Assembly: GCF_041434935.1 (NCBI RefSeq) | Contig: NZ_CP107964.1 | Span: forward strand, 5,811,001 to 5,875,000 | From: Kitasatospora sp. NBC_00374 | GTDB lineage: Bacteria; Actinomycetota; Actinomycetes; Streptomycetales; Streptomycetaceae | Length of the DNA stretch: 64,000 bases | Direction: 5' to 3' | In this document: positions 24,735-32,653 of the stretch, piece by piece | Position numbering within the stretch: the first letter of the stretch is position 1 | How the letters are laid out: each line of letters begins with the position of its first letter | Position numbers and translations under genes: made by a program | Notes under the pieces: generated by a model | What the model saw: only the letters and a program-made list of their open reading frames with translations | The model's database searches: none | What the model was told of the DNA's origin: nothing

Positions 24735-25793
24735 TCAGGAGCCGCAGCTGCTGCCGCCCCCGCAGCTGCTGGACGAACCGCAGCTGGAGGACGAGCTGCC
24801 GCAGCTGCTGCTGGAGGAGCCGCAGCTGGAGGAGGAGCTGCCGCAGCTGCTGCTGCTGGCGCCACAGCTGGAGGAGCCGCAGCTGGAGGAGGACCCGCAG
24901 CCGGAGGAGCCGCTGTCGCCGGACGACCCGCTGTCGCCGGAGGACCCGCACCAGATCACGCTGCTGCTGGAGTCCGACCCGCTGAAGCCCGTGCTCCCGT
25001 TCGTGGCGGCCGCCAGCCGGGCCGTCATCGCCTCCCGCAGGGCCTCGTCGGTCAGGACGGCCGCGCCGCCGAGCGCCACCGCGCCGTAGAGCAGCTGGTC
25101 CGTCCGGTCGCCGGCCACGTCGTGGGGGCGCCACGGCGAGCCCTGCTGCATCAGGGACAGCTGCCGCCGGCCGGCCGGGGTGATCCGGGCCCGGCCGGGC
25201 CGGGTCGCCAGCAGGCCGACCAGGCCGACGATCAGCAGGACGGCGAAGGCGGGGAACGGCGGGAAGCTGAAGTCCCGCTCGGTGGACACCCGGTCCACCC
25301 AGGCGAACCCCGACACCACGGCCAGGACCACCGTGGCCAGCAGGGCCAGTCCCCAGAACCGGCGGGCCCGGACCACCGCGCGGTGCAGGTCGGGGCGGAG
25401 CATCAGCCCGCGGGCGGCCAGCCGGTCGCCGATCTGCTGCACGGCGGGGGAGGCACAGGTCTGCCGGCGCAGCGCGGTCAGCTGCTGGCGGCGGGCCGGG
25501 CCGGCCGCCTCGATCAGCGCGGCCTCCACGGCGTCCCGCGGCGCCGGGTCGGTGACGGTGACGGTGCTGTCCCGGGAGACCACCAACCGGCCCTCCCGCT
25601 CCATCCGGACGATCACCGTGTCGACCACCCGGGTGGGGCCGCCGGCCAGGAAGGCGGCGTCGGCCAGCGGCAGCCCGCGGCCGGGCAGGCCCTGCGGGTC
25701 CGAGACCCGGCGCATCCGCCGAAGCGCGATCGTGGTCCAGAGCATGCTGACCGCCACCAGCACAAAGGCGACGGCGAATTCGGTGTGCCACAT
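24735..25793 (-). CDS. TIGR04222-type membrane protein with Ser/Gly/Cys-rich C-terminal tail
   Basis: 352 residues. Residues 1-265 are a conserved membrane domain: a first span (about 5-24), the shared block FLAGGPTRVVDTVIVRMEREGRL (about 48-70) and two further spans (about 146-166 and 180-197). From about residue 267 the sequence becomes low-complexity Ser/Gly/Cys. Ten cysteines sit at 282, 299, 305, 310, 317, 324, 331, 338, 344 and 350, mostly in CGSSSS or CGSSSSS units, ending CGS. I checked the tail codon by codon; it is in frame and closed by TGA at 24735. The gene lies 37 nt after the DUF2063-like partner gene and shares its operon with the DUF692 enzyme, so the tail is a natural candidate substrate. 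Start ATG 25793. Confidence 0.85.
   Translation of the reverse strand: MWHTEFAVAFVLVAVSMLWTTIALRRMRRVSDPQGLPGRGLPLADAAFLAGGPTRVVDTVIVRMEREGRLVVSRDSTVTVTDPAPRDAVEAALIEAAGPARRQQLTALRRQTCASPAVQQIGDRLAARGLMLRPDLHRAVVRARRFWGLALLATVVLAVVSGFAWVDRVSTERDFSFPPFPAFAVLLIVGLVGLLATRPGRARITPAGRRQLSLMQQGSPWRPHDVAGDRTDQLLYGAVALGGAAVLTDEALREAMTARLAAATNGSTGFSGSDSSSSVIWCGSSGDSGSSGDSGSSGCGSSSSCGSSSCGASSSSCGSSSSSCGSSSSSCGSSSSSCGSSSSCGGGSSCGS
24738..24992 (-). repeat. Low-complexity coding repeat (Ser/Gly/Cys tail)
   Basis: Tandem short repeats on a GCAGCTGGAGGAGGAGCTGCC-like theme, cut here to its 20-nt core GCAGCTGGAGGAGGAGCTGC on the plus strand, encode the CGSSSSS units. Each unit opens with GCC GCA (Gly-Cys read in reverse), and serines alternate between AGC and TCC/TCG codons. 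Unit lengths vary from 5 to 7 residues, which points to repeat expansion or contraction in this coding tail. Confidence 0.8.
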
Positions 25794-25830
25794 GGTGGTT
25801 TCCCCCGTAGAACGTTGCGAACGAGAGGGC

Positions 25831-26277
25831 TCAGTGCCCGGGTGAGGTGGTGCGGCGGCCGAACCGGCGGCGAGCTCCTCGCCCGTCGGCCGGCCGGAGC
25901 CAGGCGGAGATGGCGCCGCGCCACGGCGTCGCGGGCTCGGCCGCCAGCGTCCACTCGGCGAAGGCCCGGGCGTCCGCCCGGTAGCCGCCGGTCTGGCGGT
26001 GCTGCTCGGCGTACCGGCGGAACAGCGGCCCGTACGCCTCGCCGAGGATCGCCGCCAGCTCGGGGGCGACCCGGGCCACGGTGTCCCGGCGCTTGGCGGC
26101 CAGGCCCTGGGCCTGGATCCGGACCTGCTCCGGATCGAAGCCCTCCGGCACCGGCCCGCCGGCGACCAGGGCCGCCACCAGCTCGGTCTGCCGCCGGGCC
26201 AGCGCGGCCCGGGCGACCACCAGTTCGGCATCGCCCGCGCTCTCGCCGCGCAGCAGGTACTCGTCGTGCTCAGGCAT
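25831..26277 (-). CDS. DUF2063/BufC-like partner protein of the MNIO enzyme
   Basis: 148 residues. The central part, AAKRRDTVARVAPELAAILG followed by EAYGPLFRRYAEQHRQTGGYRADARAFAEW, resembles the DUF2063 N-terminal domain of HvfC/BufC proteins (arginine-rich helix, conserved hydrophobic/Gly turn, ARxY helix, then a Phe-rich helix). Those are obligate partners of DUF692 oxidases that present the substrate peptide. The C-terminus is short and basic. Its ATG lies inside the end of the DUF692 gene (8-nt overlap), implying coupled synthesis. Family assignment is by pattern only and should be treated as probable, not certain. Confidence 0.65.
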   Translation of the reverse strand: MPEHDEYLLRGESAGDAELVVARAALARRQTELVAALVAGGPVPEGFDPEQVRIQAQGLAAKRRDTVARVAPELAAILGEAYGPLFRRYAEQHRQTGGYRADARAFAEWTLAAEPATPWRGAISAWLRPADGRGARRRFGRRTTSPGH

Positions 26278-27106
26278 GCTGCACCTGCCGGGCGAGGACG
26301 CGGCGGATGTCCGCCAGCTCGCCGGCCAGTTCGGCCGGCGGCGGGAAGTTGTCGTCCCGTTCCAGCAGCACGCCCGACGGTGCGGTGCGGGCGCACAGCT
26401 CGGCCAGCACCTCCAGGACGGGGGCGGTGACGGGGTGGGCGTGGGTGTCGTGCCAGACGCCGTCCCGCTCGATCCCGCCGGCCACGTGCACGTAGGCGAC
26501 CGCCTCCAGTGGCAGCCGGTCGAGCTCGGCGGTGACGTCCAGGCCGAGGTTGACCCGGTTGGTGTGCAGGTTGGCGACGTCGATCAGCAGCCGCACGCCC
26601 GTCCGCTCGACCAGCTCCGCCAGGAACTCGCCCTCGGTGAACTCGTCGTCCGGCCAGCGAAGATGGGCGGCGATGTTCTCCAGGGCGAGCGGCACCGGCA
26701 GCTCCTGCTGGGCGATCCGGACGTTCTCCGCGATCACGCGCAGCGACTCCCGGGAACGGGGCACCGGCAGCAGGTGTCCCGCCTCCAGTCCGCCGGCCCG
26801 GACGAACGCCAGGTGCTCGGTGACCAGCGGCGCCGCGACGGCCTCGGCGACCTCGGCCAGCCGGGCCAGCCGCGCGCGGTCCGGGAGCGCGGCGCCGCCG
26901 AGGCCCAGTGCGACGCCGTGCGGGACCACCGCGACCCCGCGGGCCCGCAGGGCGCGCAGCGACTCGGGGAGGTGACCGGCGCAGATGTTCTCGGCGACCA
27001 CCTCGACCCAGTCCAGGTCGGGCAGCCGCTCCACCACGGTGTCGATCTCGGACCGCCAGCCGATGCCGACGCCCAGCCGGGGTGTTTCAGAAGTACGGAA
27101 ATCCAT
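26270..27106 (-). CDS. DUF692 (UPF0276) multinuclear non-haem iron oxidase, MNIO
   Basis: A 278-residue TIM-barrel enzyme of the MbnB/TglH/BufB family. The family's metal-binding blocks are all present: VAENI (Glu39), PHGVALGLG (His63), TEHLAF (Glu97, His98), ALENIAAHL (Glu143, Asn144), LLIDVANLHTN (Asp176 and the following Asn/His), YVHVAGG (His207), HDTHAHPV (about 219-226) and LLERDDNFPP (Glu249). Characterised members use two or three irons to oxidise cysteines in ribosomal peptides. ATG 27106 has GAAGGAGG 8 nt upstream; the open frame before it lacks conservation. First gene of the operon continuing into the DUF2063-like partner and the Cys-tail protein. Substrate inferred from context. 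Confidence 0.9.
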   Translation of the reverse strand: MDFRTSETPRLGVGIGWRSEIDTVVERLPDLDWVEVVAENICAGHLPESLRALRARGVAVVPHGVALGLGGAALPDRARLARLAEVAEAVAAPLVTEHLAFVRAGGLEAGHLLPVPRSRESLRVIAENVRIAQQELPVPLALENIAAHLRWPDDEFTEGEFLAELVERTGVRLLIDVANLHTNRVNLGLDVTAELDRLPLEAVAYVHVAGGIERDGVWHDTHAHPVTAPVLEVLAELCARTAPSGVLLERDDNFPPPAELAGELADIRRVLARQVQHA

Positions 27107-27331
27107 GGGTGACGCCTCCTTCCGGAGGGCTTGCCGAACGGCGGGGAAAAGGTGTGGAACCAGTCCGGGCGGGGGAGGCTCCATCGCGCTCCGCCCTGCT
27201 GCTGAGGGTGTATCCCCGAGGACTCGCTGCCAACCCGTCCCCGGCAATCTCAGAGCTGAACTTGAGCTTTCCGCGAGGCCGCGGATTATTCAGCGGCGCC
27301 CGGATACCGGAGTGGCTAACGTGACGCGCCT
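27107..27331. promoter_or_regulatory. Divergent intergenic region, MNIO operon / GNAT gene
   Basis: A 225-bp region that must hold the promoters of both divergent units. On the plus strand TAACGT (27317-27322) lies 9 nt before the GNAT ATG and may be its -10. On the minus strand I see no convincing -35/-10 pair and no metal-regulator palindrome. No short Cys-containing precursor peptide is encoded here on either strand that I can find. Confidence 0.4.
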
Positions 27332-28237
27332 ATGACTGTGACCGTCCGTGAATTCCGCCCTGCCGACGCCCCCGGCGCTGCCGCCGCCTACTCGGCCGGC
27401 CGCCCCCATCTGGTGACCACCCCCGAGGTGATCCGCTGGCTGGCCGCCCGGCCGCACTACCACCTGCTGGTCGCCGAACTGGACGACCGCGTGGTCGGCA
27501 CCGCCCGGTTCGGGCTGCTGGTGGACAGCGCCGAACCCGGCCAGGCCTTCCTCAACATCAGCGTGCTGCCGGAGCACCGCGGCCATGGCGCGGGCAGCGC
27601 CCTGCTGCGCGGCGGGGAGCAGGCGCTGGCGGCGCTCGGCGCCGCCCGGGTGCACGGCTGGGTGGACGACGAGCCGGCCGCCCTGGCCTTCGCCGCCCGG
27701 TACGGCTACCGCGGGGGCCGGGCGGCCCACTTCGGCGGGCTGGACCTCACAACCGGGCTGCCGCCGCTGCCCGCGCCGCCCGCGGGCGTCGAGCTCCGCC
27801 CGGCCACCGACTTCCGGTCCGACCCGTACCCGGTCTACCTGATCGACGTGGCCGGTGCCCAGGACGAGCCGGGCGACATCGCGCTCAACGACCAGCCGTA
27901 CGAGGAGTGGATCGCGGAGGTCTGGCAGCGGCCGGACCTCGACCACGCGCTGACCACCGTGGCCGTGGTGGACGGCACCCCGGCCGCCTTCAGCGCGGCC
28001 CAGACCGACGGCGCCACCCGCTACTGGTCGGCCTTCACCGCCACCCGCGCCGAGTACCGCGGCCGGGGGCTGGCGAAGCTCGCCAAGCTCGACTCGCTGC
28101 ACCGGGCCCGCGCCGCGGGCTGCACCGCCGCCTACACCAGCAACGACGGCTCGAACGCGCCGATGCTGGCCATCAACGCCCGGCTCGGCTACCGCCGTTG
28201 CGCCACCGAGCTCAAGCACACCCGGGACCTCGCCTAG
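27332..28237 (+). CDS. Tandem GNAT-domain acetyltransferase
   Basis: A 301-residue protein with two GNAT folds. The N-terminal copy has ISVLPEHRGHGAGSALLRGGEQAL (acetyl-CoA loop, about residues 70-95). The C-terminal copy has AFTATRAEYRGRGLAKLAKLDSLH and ends with the NAPMLAINARLGYR block typical of mycothiol-synthase-like tandem GNATs. Substrate unknown. The TAG stop falls at the left edge of an inverted-repeat element (28236-28400), so the extreme C-terminus (HTRDLA) and stop may have been altered by the insertion. Confidence 0.82.
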   Translation: MTVTVREFRPADAPGAAAAYSAGRPHLVTTPEVIRWLAARPHYHLLVAELDDRVVGTARFGLLVDSAEPGQAFLNISVLPEHRGHGAGSALLRGGEQALAALGAARVHGWVDDEPAALAFAARYGYRGGRAAHFGGLDLTTGLPPLPAPPAGVELRPATDFRSDPYPVYLIDVAGAQDEPGDIALNDQPYEEWIAEVWQRPDLDHALTTVAVVDGTPAAFSAAQTDGATRYWSAFTATRAEYRGRGLAKLAKLDSLHRARAAGCTAAYTSNDGSNAPMLAINARLGYRRCATELKHTRDLA

Positions 28238-28400
28238 GGCGCGCTTGCAAAGTCGCGTCGGACGAGGCCGCGGCGTTGGGCGCCCGTCTGGGCGTGCGCC
28301 CGGATCGGCCTCGTACTGGACCGTACTTAGGCGATTCGGGCGTGCGTCCAGGCGGGATGCCCGGCGTCGCGGACCCGGCGGGACTTTGCAAACACGCCCT
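28236..28400. mobile_element. MITE-like element with 22-bp terminal inverted repeats
   Basis: A 165-bp non-coding element between convergent genes. Its ends (28236-28257 and 28379-28400) are inverted repeats matching at 19 of 22 positions around a TTGCAAAGTC core. Inside is a second perfect inverted repeat, ACGAGGCCG...CGGCCTCGT, around a GGGCGC/GCGCCC helix. The flanks read CTAG at the left and CTGG at the right, like a decayed CTAG target duplication of IS5-group elements. It has no transposase gene, so it would depend on one elsewhere. The left CTAG contains the GNAT stop codon. Confidence 0.6.
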
Positions 28401-28413
28401 GGGCCCTCCGCCA

Positions 28414-30612
28414 TCAGGCGATCTGCACGCCGTGCGCGCGGGCCAGCCCGGCCAGGCCGTCGGCCCAGCCCTGGCCCACCGCGCGCAGCTTCCACACCTC
28501 CTGCGGGGTACCCGCCCGGTGCCGGTAGACCTCGGCCACCAGCATCGCCGAGACGGCGGGGTCGGCGGGCGGGATGAAGGCCCAGCCGGTACCGGCGGCG
28601 CCGCGCACCTCCAGCCGGGCCCGGCGCAGTTGCCCGCAGTCCGCGCCGGAGTCGGTGTCCATGTTCACCGAGACCGCGATCCGGTGCACGGCGGCCGGCA
28701 GCGTCGCCGGCCTGATCGCCGCGGTCTCGGTCGACACGCCCTTCGACGAGGTCTTCTGTCCGAGCGTCACCGCTCCGGCGGCCGCGTTGGGCTGGTGGTA
28801 GAAGACGAAGTCGTCGTCGCCGCGGACCTGTCCGTCCGCGGTGAGCAGCAGCAGGGTGAGGTCGGCCTCGGCCCCGGCCGAGCTGAACGAGACCGAGAGC
28901 TCGGCGAGGTCGGCCGTCGGCAGCACGGTGTTCTGTCCGGGGGCGAGCGCCTCGGCCGGAAGGCTGCGGGCCGCGGGGGCCGGCTTGGCGCCCAGCCGGC
29001 CCCGCAGGCCGTGCTGGTGCAGCAGTTCGACCAGTTGCGCGCCGTCGACCAGGGTCAGCGGCTTGCCCTTGACCCAGTCGCGCGAGCCCTTGCCGAAGGT
29101 CGCGGTGGTGACCAGGATGCCCTTGTTCGCACCGTGGTGGACCCGGGTGGCGTCGAGGTCGCGGACGGCGGTGGGGTCGACCCGGCCGCGGTAGCGCTTG
29201 GCCTGGATGACGATCTGCCCGCCGGTGATCGGGTCCGGGTCCTCGGCGACCACGTCCACCCCCTGGTCGCCGCTGCGGGCCGTGGTCCTGGTCACGAAGC
29301 CGCGGCGGCGGAAGAGTTCGGCGACGAGTTCCTCGAAGGCCAGGGGGTCCATCGCGAACAGGTCCGGCTCGTCCCCGTCCCCGGTTCCGTCCCCGTCCGC
29401 CGGGGCCGGGAGGGGCGCCGCGGCCGGCGCCGGGTCGGGTACGGCCGCGGCGGCCGGGTCGGCCGTCCGCCCGACCGGGACCGCGACCAGCTTCTCCGGG
29501 CGGGCGGAGAGCCGGCCGCCCAGTCCGTCCACCAGGCAGCTCACCGGCTCGACCCGGTCCAGGGCGAGGGCCTGGAAGTCGGCCCGCGCGACGGTCACCG
29601 TCAGCAGGTGGCGCTGCCCGGTCCGCCCGGTGGCCGGATCGGGCGCCTCCACATAGCCGTTGAGCGTCACCGCGTCGAGCAGGCCGTCGGCGTCCGCCCG
29701 GAACAGCTCGGTCAGCACCCGCAGCGCGCACTGGGCCAGCACCTCGCGGTAGACCTCCTTGCGCTCGGTGGCGGAGCGGGCCACCTCGGCCTCCCGGTCG
29801 TCCACCTTGACGTAGCGGTAGCGGGAGAGCGCCGGGACGACCAGGTAGTCGGGCAGCCGGCAGTCGACCACCAGCAGGCGCGCCGACGGGTCCCAGAGGG
29901 CCGCGGCCTCCTGCGGCACCTCGTCGGGCCAGTCGCCCCGCCAGGCCAGGGCGGTCTCGAAGTACTCGGCCACCGCGGTGGTCGAACCGGCGCCGAGCTC
30001 GGCCGCCAGGCGCCGCGCGGGCTCGGCCTGCGCGGCCGCGGACCGGCGCTGCTCGGCTGCCCAACCGTCGTACTGGGCGCGGTACTCGGCGAGCCGCTGC
30101 AGGCGCTGCTGCTCAGCGGCCTGCGCGGCGTACCAGTCGTGCTCGAACCGGGAACGGGCGTGTGCGAGGCGCTCCTCGTACTGCCGCCGGATGCCCGGGT
30201 CGCGCGCCTGCAGCTCGGTCGGCGGGACGACGTGGTACCAGGACTGGTCGGGCAGTGGGACGGGCTCGCCCAGCTGCCCGGGGTCGAACGGCGCCGGCTC
30301 CGCCGCGCGCATCAGCTCGGCCGGCCGGAAGGCCGGGCCGGCCAGGCCCCGGGCCAGGATGCCGCGCAGCTCGGCGACCCGGGCGTCGAGTTCGGCGGTG
30401 CGCCGGGCCGCGTCGGCCTCCCGGGCCTGCTGGTACGCGCGCAGCGCCTCGCGCTGCCCCTGGGCGGCGGCCCGTTGCGCGGACCGCTGTTCACGTTCGT
30501 ACCGGGCCTGTGCGGCGGCGGCCGCCTTGCGCTGCTCCTCCGCCTGGCGGTGCTGCTCGCGCTGCGCCGCCGCCAGCATCCCCAGTACGCCCGTGCCGTG
30601 CCGCCGCGCCAC
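28414..30612 (-). CDS. Mrr-type restriction endonuclease domain fused to a TerD domain
   Basis: A 732-residue modular protein. Residues 1-200 form an Ala/Arg/Gln-rich region with coiled-coil character. Residues 205-380 are an uncharacterised globular domain (ARLLVVDCRLPDYLVV). Residues 421-535 are a PD-(D/E)XK Mrr_cat domain with FEELVAELFRRRGF, catalytic Asp453 in GDQGVDVVAE and Gln470-x-Lys472 in VIQAKRYRG. Residues 556-732 are a TerD domain (DLAELSVSFSSAGAEADLTLLLL to WKLRAVGQGWADGL). The GTG start has GGGAGGAG just upstream. It may cut or sense foreign or damaged DNA under control of the stress-linked TerD part. More TerD-type genes lie 8 kb away. Confidence 0.8.
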   Translation of the reverse strand: MARRHGTGVLGMLAAAQREQHRQAEEQRKAAAAAQARYEREQRSAQRAAAQGQREALRAYQQAREADAARRTAELDARVAELRGILARGLAGPAFRPAELMRAAEPAPFDPGQLGEPVPLPDQSWYHVVPPTELQARDPGIRRQYEERLAHARSRFEHDWYAAQAAEQQRLQRLAEYRAQYDGWAAEQRRSAAAQAEPARRLAAELGAGSTTAVAEYFETALAWRGDWPDEVPQEAAALWDPSARLLVVDCRLPDYLVVPALSRYRYVKVDDREAEVARSATERKEVYREVLAQCALRVLTELFRADADGLLDAVTLNGYVEAPDPATGRTGQRHLLTVTVARADFQALALDRVEPVSCLVDGLGGRLSARPEKLVAVPVGRTADPAAAAVPDPAPAAAPLPAPADGDGTGDGDEPDLFAMDPLAFEELVAELFRRRGFVTRTTARSGDQGVDVVAEDPDPITGGQIVIQAKRYRGRVDPTAVRDLDATRVHHGANKGILVTTATFGKGSRDWVKGKPLTLVDGAQLVELLHQHGLRGRLGAKPAPAARSLPAEALAPGQNTVLPTADLAELSVSFSSAGAEADLTLLLLTADGQVRGDDDFVFYHQPNAAAGAVTLGQKTSSKGVSTETAAIRPATLPAAVHRIAVSVNMDTDSGADCGQLRRARLEVRGAAGTGWAFIPPADPAVSAMLVAEVYRHRAGTPQEVWKLRAVGQGWADGLAGLARAHGVQIA

Positions 30613-30690
30613 CGTGCTCCTCCCACCGACCCTGAACGATGATCAGTCTGGCATGCCGGGAGGAGCCCGGTGGCGGCGGTGATCGTACGG

Positions 30691-31107
30691 TTACTCGCCC
30701 GGCCGCTCGGCAGGTCGCAGCGTCAGCGAGATGCTGTTGATGCAGTACCGCTGGTCGGTCGGGGTGCCGTAGCCCTCGCCGTCGAAGACGTGCCCGAGGT
30801 GGCTGCCGCAGTTCGCGCACCGGACCTCGACCCGGCGCATGCCGAGCGTGCCGTCCTCGATGTACTCGACCCGGTCCCCGGCCAGCGGCGCGTAGTACGA
30901 GGGCCAGCCGCAGTGGCTGTCGAACTTGGTCTCGCTGCTGAACAGCTCACTGCCGCAGGCCCGGCAGGCGTACACGCCGACGGTCTTGGTGTCGGTGTAC
31001 TCACCGACGAACGGGCGCTCGGTGCCGGCCTCGCGGAGGACGTGGTACTCCTCGGGCGACAGCTCGGCGCGCCACTCGGCGTCGGTCTTCTCGATCTCGT
31101 AGCTCAC
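30691..31107 (-). CDS. msrB: Peptide-methionine (R)-S-oxide reductase
   Basis: Repairs methionine-R-sulfoxide in proteins. The 138 residues carry two zinc CxxC pairs (CRACGSELF and CANCGSHLGHVF), the HCGWPSYY stretch and the catalytic cysteine in RYCINSISL. GTG 31107 has GGGGAG 6 nt upstream. It follows murC by 25 bp and is probably co-transcribed. Confidence 0.95.
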   Translation of the reverse strand: MSYEIEKTDAEWRAELSPEEYHVLREAGTERPFVGEYTDTKTVGVYACRACGSELFSSETKFDSHCGWPSYYAPLAGDRVEYIEDGTLGMRRVEVRCANCGSHLGHVFDGEGYGTPTDQRYCINSISLTLRPAERPGE

Positions 31108-31132
31108 GGCTGGCTCCCCGGCTCGGCTGGTG

Positions 31133-32536
31133 TCAGTCCCTCGGTGCAACGCCGCCGAGGGCCGCCAGAATTTCGGGGCCCAGGTTGGTGACGTCGCCGG
31201 CGCCCATGGTGAGCACCAGGTCACCGGGACGGGCGAGCCCGGCGAGCAGCGCGGGGGCGGCCGCGAAGGAGTGCTCCGCGGTGACCTCGGCGCCGGCCCG
31301 GCGGGCCGCGTCGATGATCAGCTCGCTGGTCACGCCGGGGATCGGGTCCTCGCGGGCCGGGTAGATGTCGAGCACCACCGAGCCGTCGGCCAGCGCCAGT
31401 GCCCGGCCCATCTCCTCGGCCAGCTGCTGGGTGCGGCTGAACAGGTGCGGCTGGAAGACCACCAGGACCCGGCCGTCGGCGGCCTCGCGGATCGCCTCCA
31501 GGTCGGCGGCCATCTCGGTAGGGTGGTGCGCGTAGGAGTCGATCACCTGGACGCCGGCGGCCTCGCCCTTGAGCTGCAGGCGCCGGCGGACCCCGGTGTA
31601 GCTGCCGATGGCCTTGGCCAGATCGGCGGCCGGCACGCCCAGCGCGATGCCGGCGGCCAGCGCCGAGACGGCGTTGTGCGCGTAGTGCCGGCCGGGCACG
31701 GAGACGGTGAAGACGAGCTCGGCGCCGTCCAGTTCGACGGTGACCTCGCTGGTCATCCCGCGGGCGGCGACGGAGACCACCCGGAGGTCGGCGTCCTCGG
31801 CGGCGCCGACGGTGACGATGTTCAGCTCCGGTCGGCCGGCGACCCGGGCGGTCAGCTCGCGGGCGCCCGGGTGGTCGGCGGAGACCACCAGGGTGCCGCC
31901 GGGGACGATCCGCCCGACGAAGGTCTCGAAGGACTCGTAGATCTCGTCCATCGAGGCGTAGTTGGCATGGTGGTCCAGCTCCACGTTGAGCACGATCGCC
32001 ACCTCGGGCGCGTACTTGTGGAAGCTGCGGTCGCTCTCGTCGGCCTCGGCGACGAAGATCTCGCCGGTGCCGTGGTGGGCGTTGGAGCCGGGCGCGTCGA
32101 GGTCGCCGCCGATCGCGTACGAGGGGTCGAGGCCGAGCTCGCCGAGGCTGACCGCGAGCATGCTCGTGGTGGTGGTCTTGCCGTGGGTGCCGGCCACCGC
32201 GAGGGCGCGGCGGCCGCCCATCAGCGCGGCCAGCGCGTCGGAGCGGTGCACCACCGGGATGCCGCGCTCGCGGGCGGCGGCCAGCTCCGGGTTGTCGGCG
32301 CGGATCGCGCTGGAGACGACGATGCTGCTGGTGCCGGCGGGGACGTTCTCGGCGGCGTGGCCGACGTGGACCTCGGCGCCGAGGGCGCGCAGCGCCAGCA
32401 CCGTCTCGGACTCCTTGGAGTCGCTGCCGGACACCTTGGCACCGCGCACCGCGAGGATCTTCGCCAGGCCGGACATGCCGGCGCCGCCGATACCGATGAA
32501 GTGCGGGGCGTGCAGGTCGTGGGCGGCGTCGTTCAA
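31133..32536 (-). CDS. murC: UDP-N-acetylmuramate--L-alanine ligase
   Basis: ATP-dependent ligase adding L-alanine to UDP-MurNAc, the first amino-acid step of peptidoglycan precursor synthesis. The 467 residues start with the UDP-binding HFIGIGGAGMSGLA, then the P-loop VAGTHGKTTTTSM, then the Mur central and C-terminal domains (SYAHHPTEMAADL; FQPHLFSRTQQL). The likely start is TTG 32536 with GGAG 7 nt upstream; the frame before it is Pro/Ala-rich and unlike MurC. It lies away from the main division/cell-wall cluster, as in other Streptomyces. Confidence 0.95.
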   Translation of the reverse strand: MNDAAHDLHAPHFIGIGGAGMSGLAKILAVRGAKVSGSDSKESETVLALRALGAEVHVGHAAENVPAGTSSIVVSSAIRADNPELAAARERGIPVVHRSDALAALMGGRRALAVAGTHGKTTTTSMLAVSLGELGLDPSYAIGGDLDAPGSNAHHGTGEIFVAEADESDRSFHKYAPEVAIVLNVELDHHANYASMDEIYESFETFVGRIVPGGTLVVSADHPGARELTARVAGRPELNIVTVGAAEDADLRVVSVAARGMTSEVTVELDGAELVFTVSVPGRHYAHNAVSALAAGIALGVPAADLAKAIGSYTGVRRRLQLKGEAAGVQVIDSYAHHPTEMAADLEAIREAADGRVLVVFQPHLFSRTQQLAEEMGRALALADGSVVLDIYPAREDPIPGVTSELIIDAARRAGAEVTAEHSFAAAPALLAGLARPGDLVLTMGAGDVTNLGPEILAALGGVAPRD

Positions 32537-32653
32537 GAGAGTGCTCCGTACTCGGGTGCGGCGGGCTGCGGCAGGGGCGGCCGGGGGCAGGACGGCGAAT
32601 CGTCCTCGCGGAGGGTTCCGCAAGGACGATTCTGCACTACCGGGCGGCACCCT

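Noticed and set aside
22768..25791. 1007-codon minus-strand frame across chdC and the TIGR04222 genes
   Set aside because: Antisense to cgoX/chdC in part and out of frame with the membrane proteins; product is Arg/Pro/Gly-rich without domains.
27107..27331. Small RiPP precursor gene upstream of the DUF692 gene
   Set aside because: No short frame with a ribosome-binding site and Cys-containing core on either strand; the in-frame extension (starting MEPPPPGLV) lacks Cys and a Shine-Dalgarno sequence.
27290..30064. 924-codon minus-strand frame
   Set aside because: Runs antisense to the GNAT gene and in the wrong frame through the Mrr-TerD gene; shadow composition.
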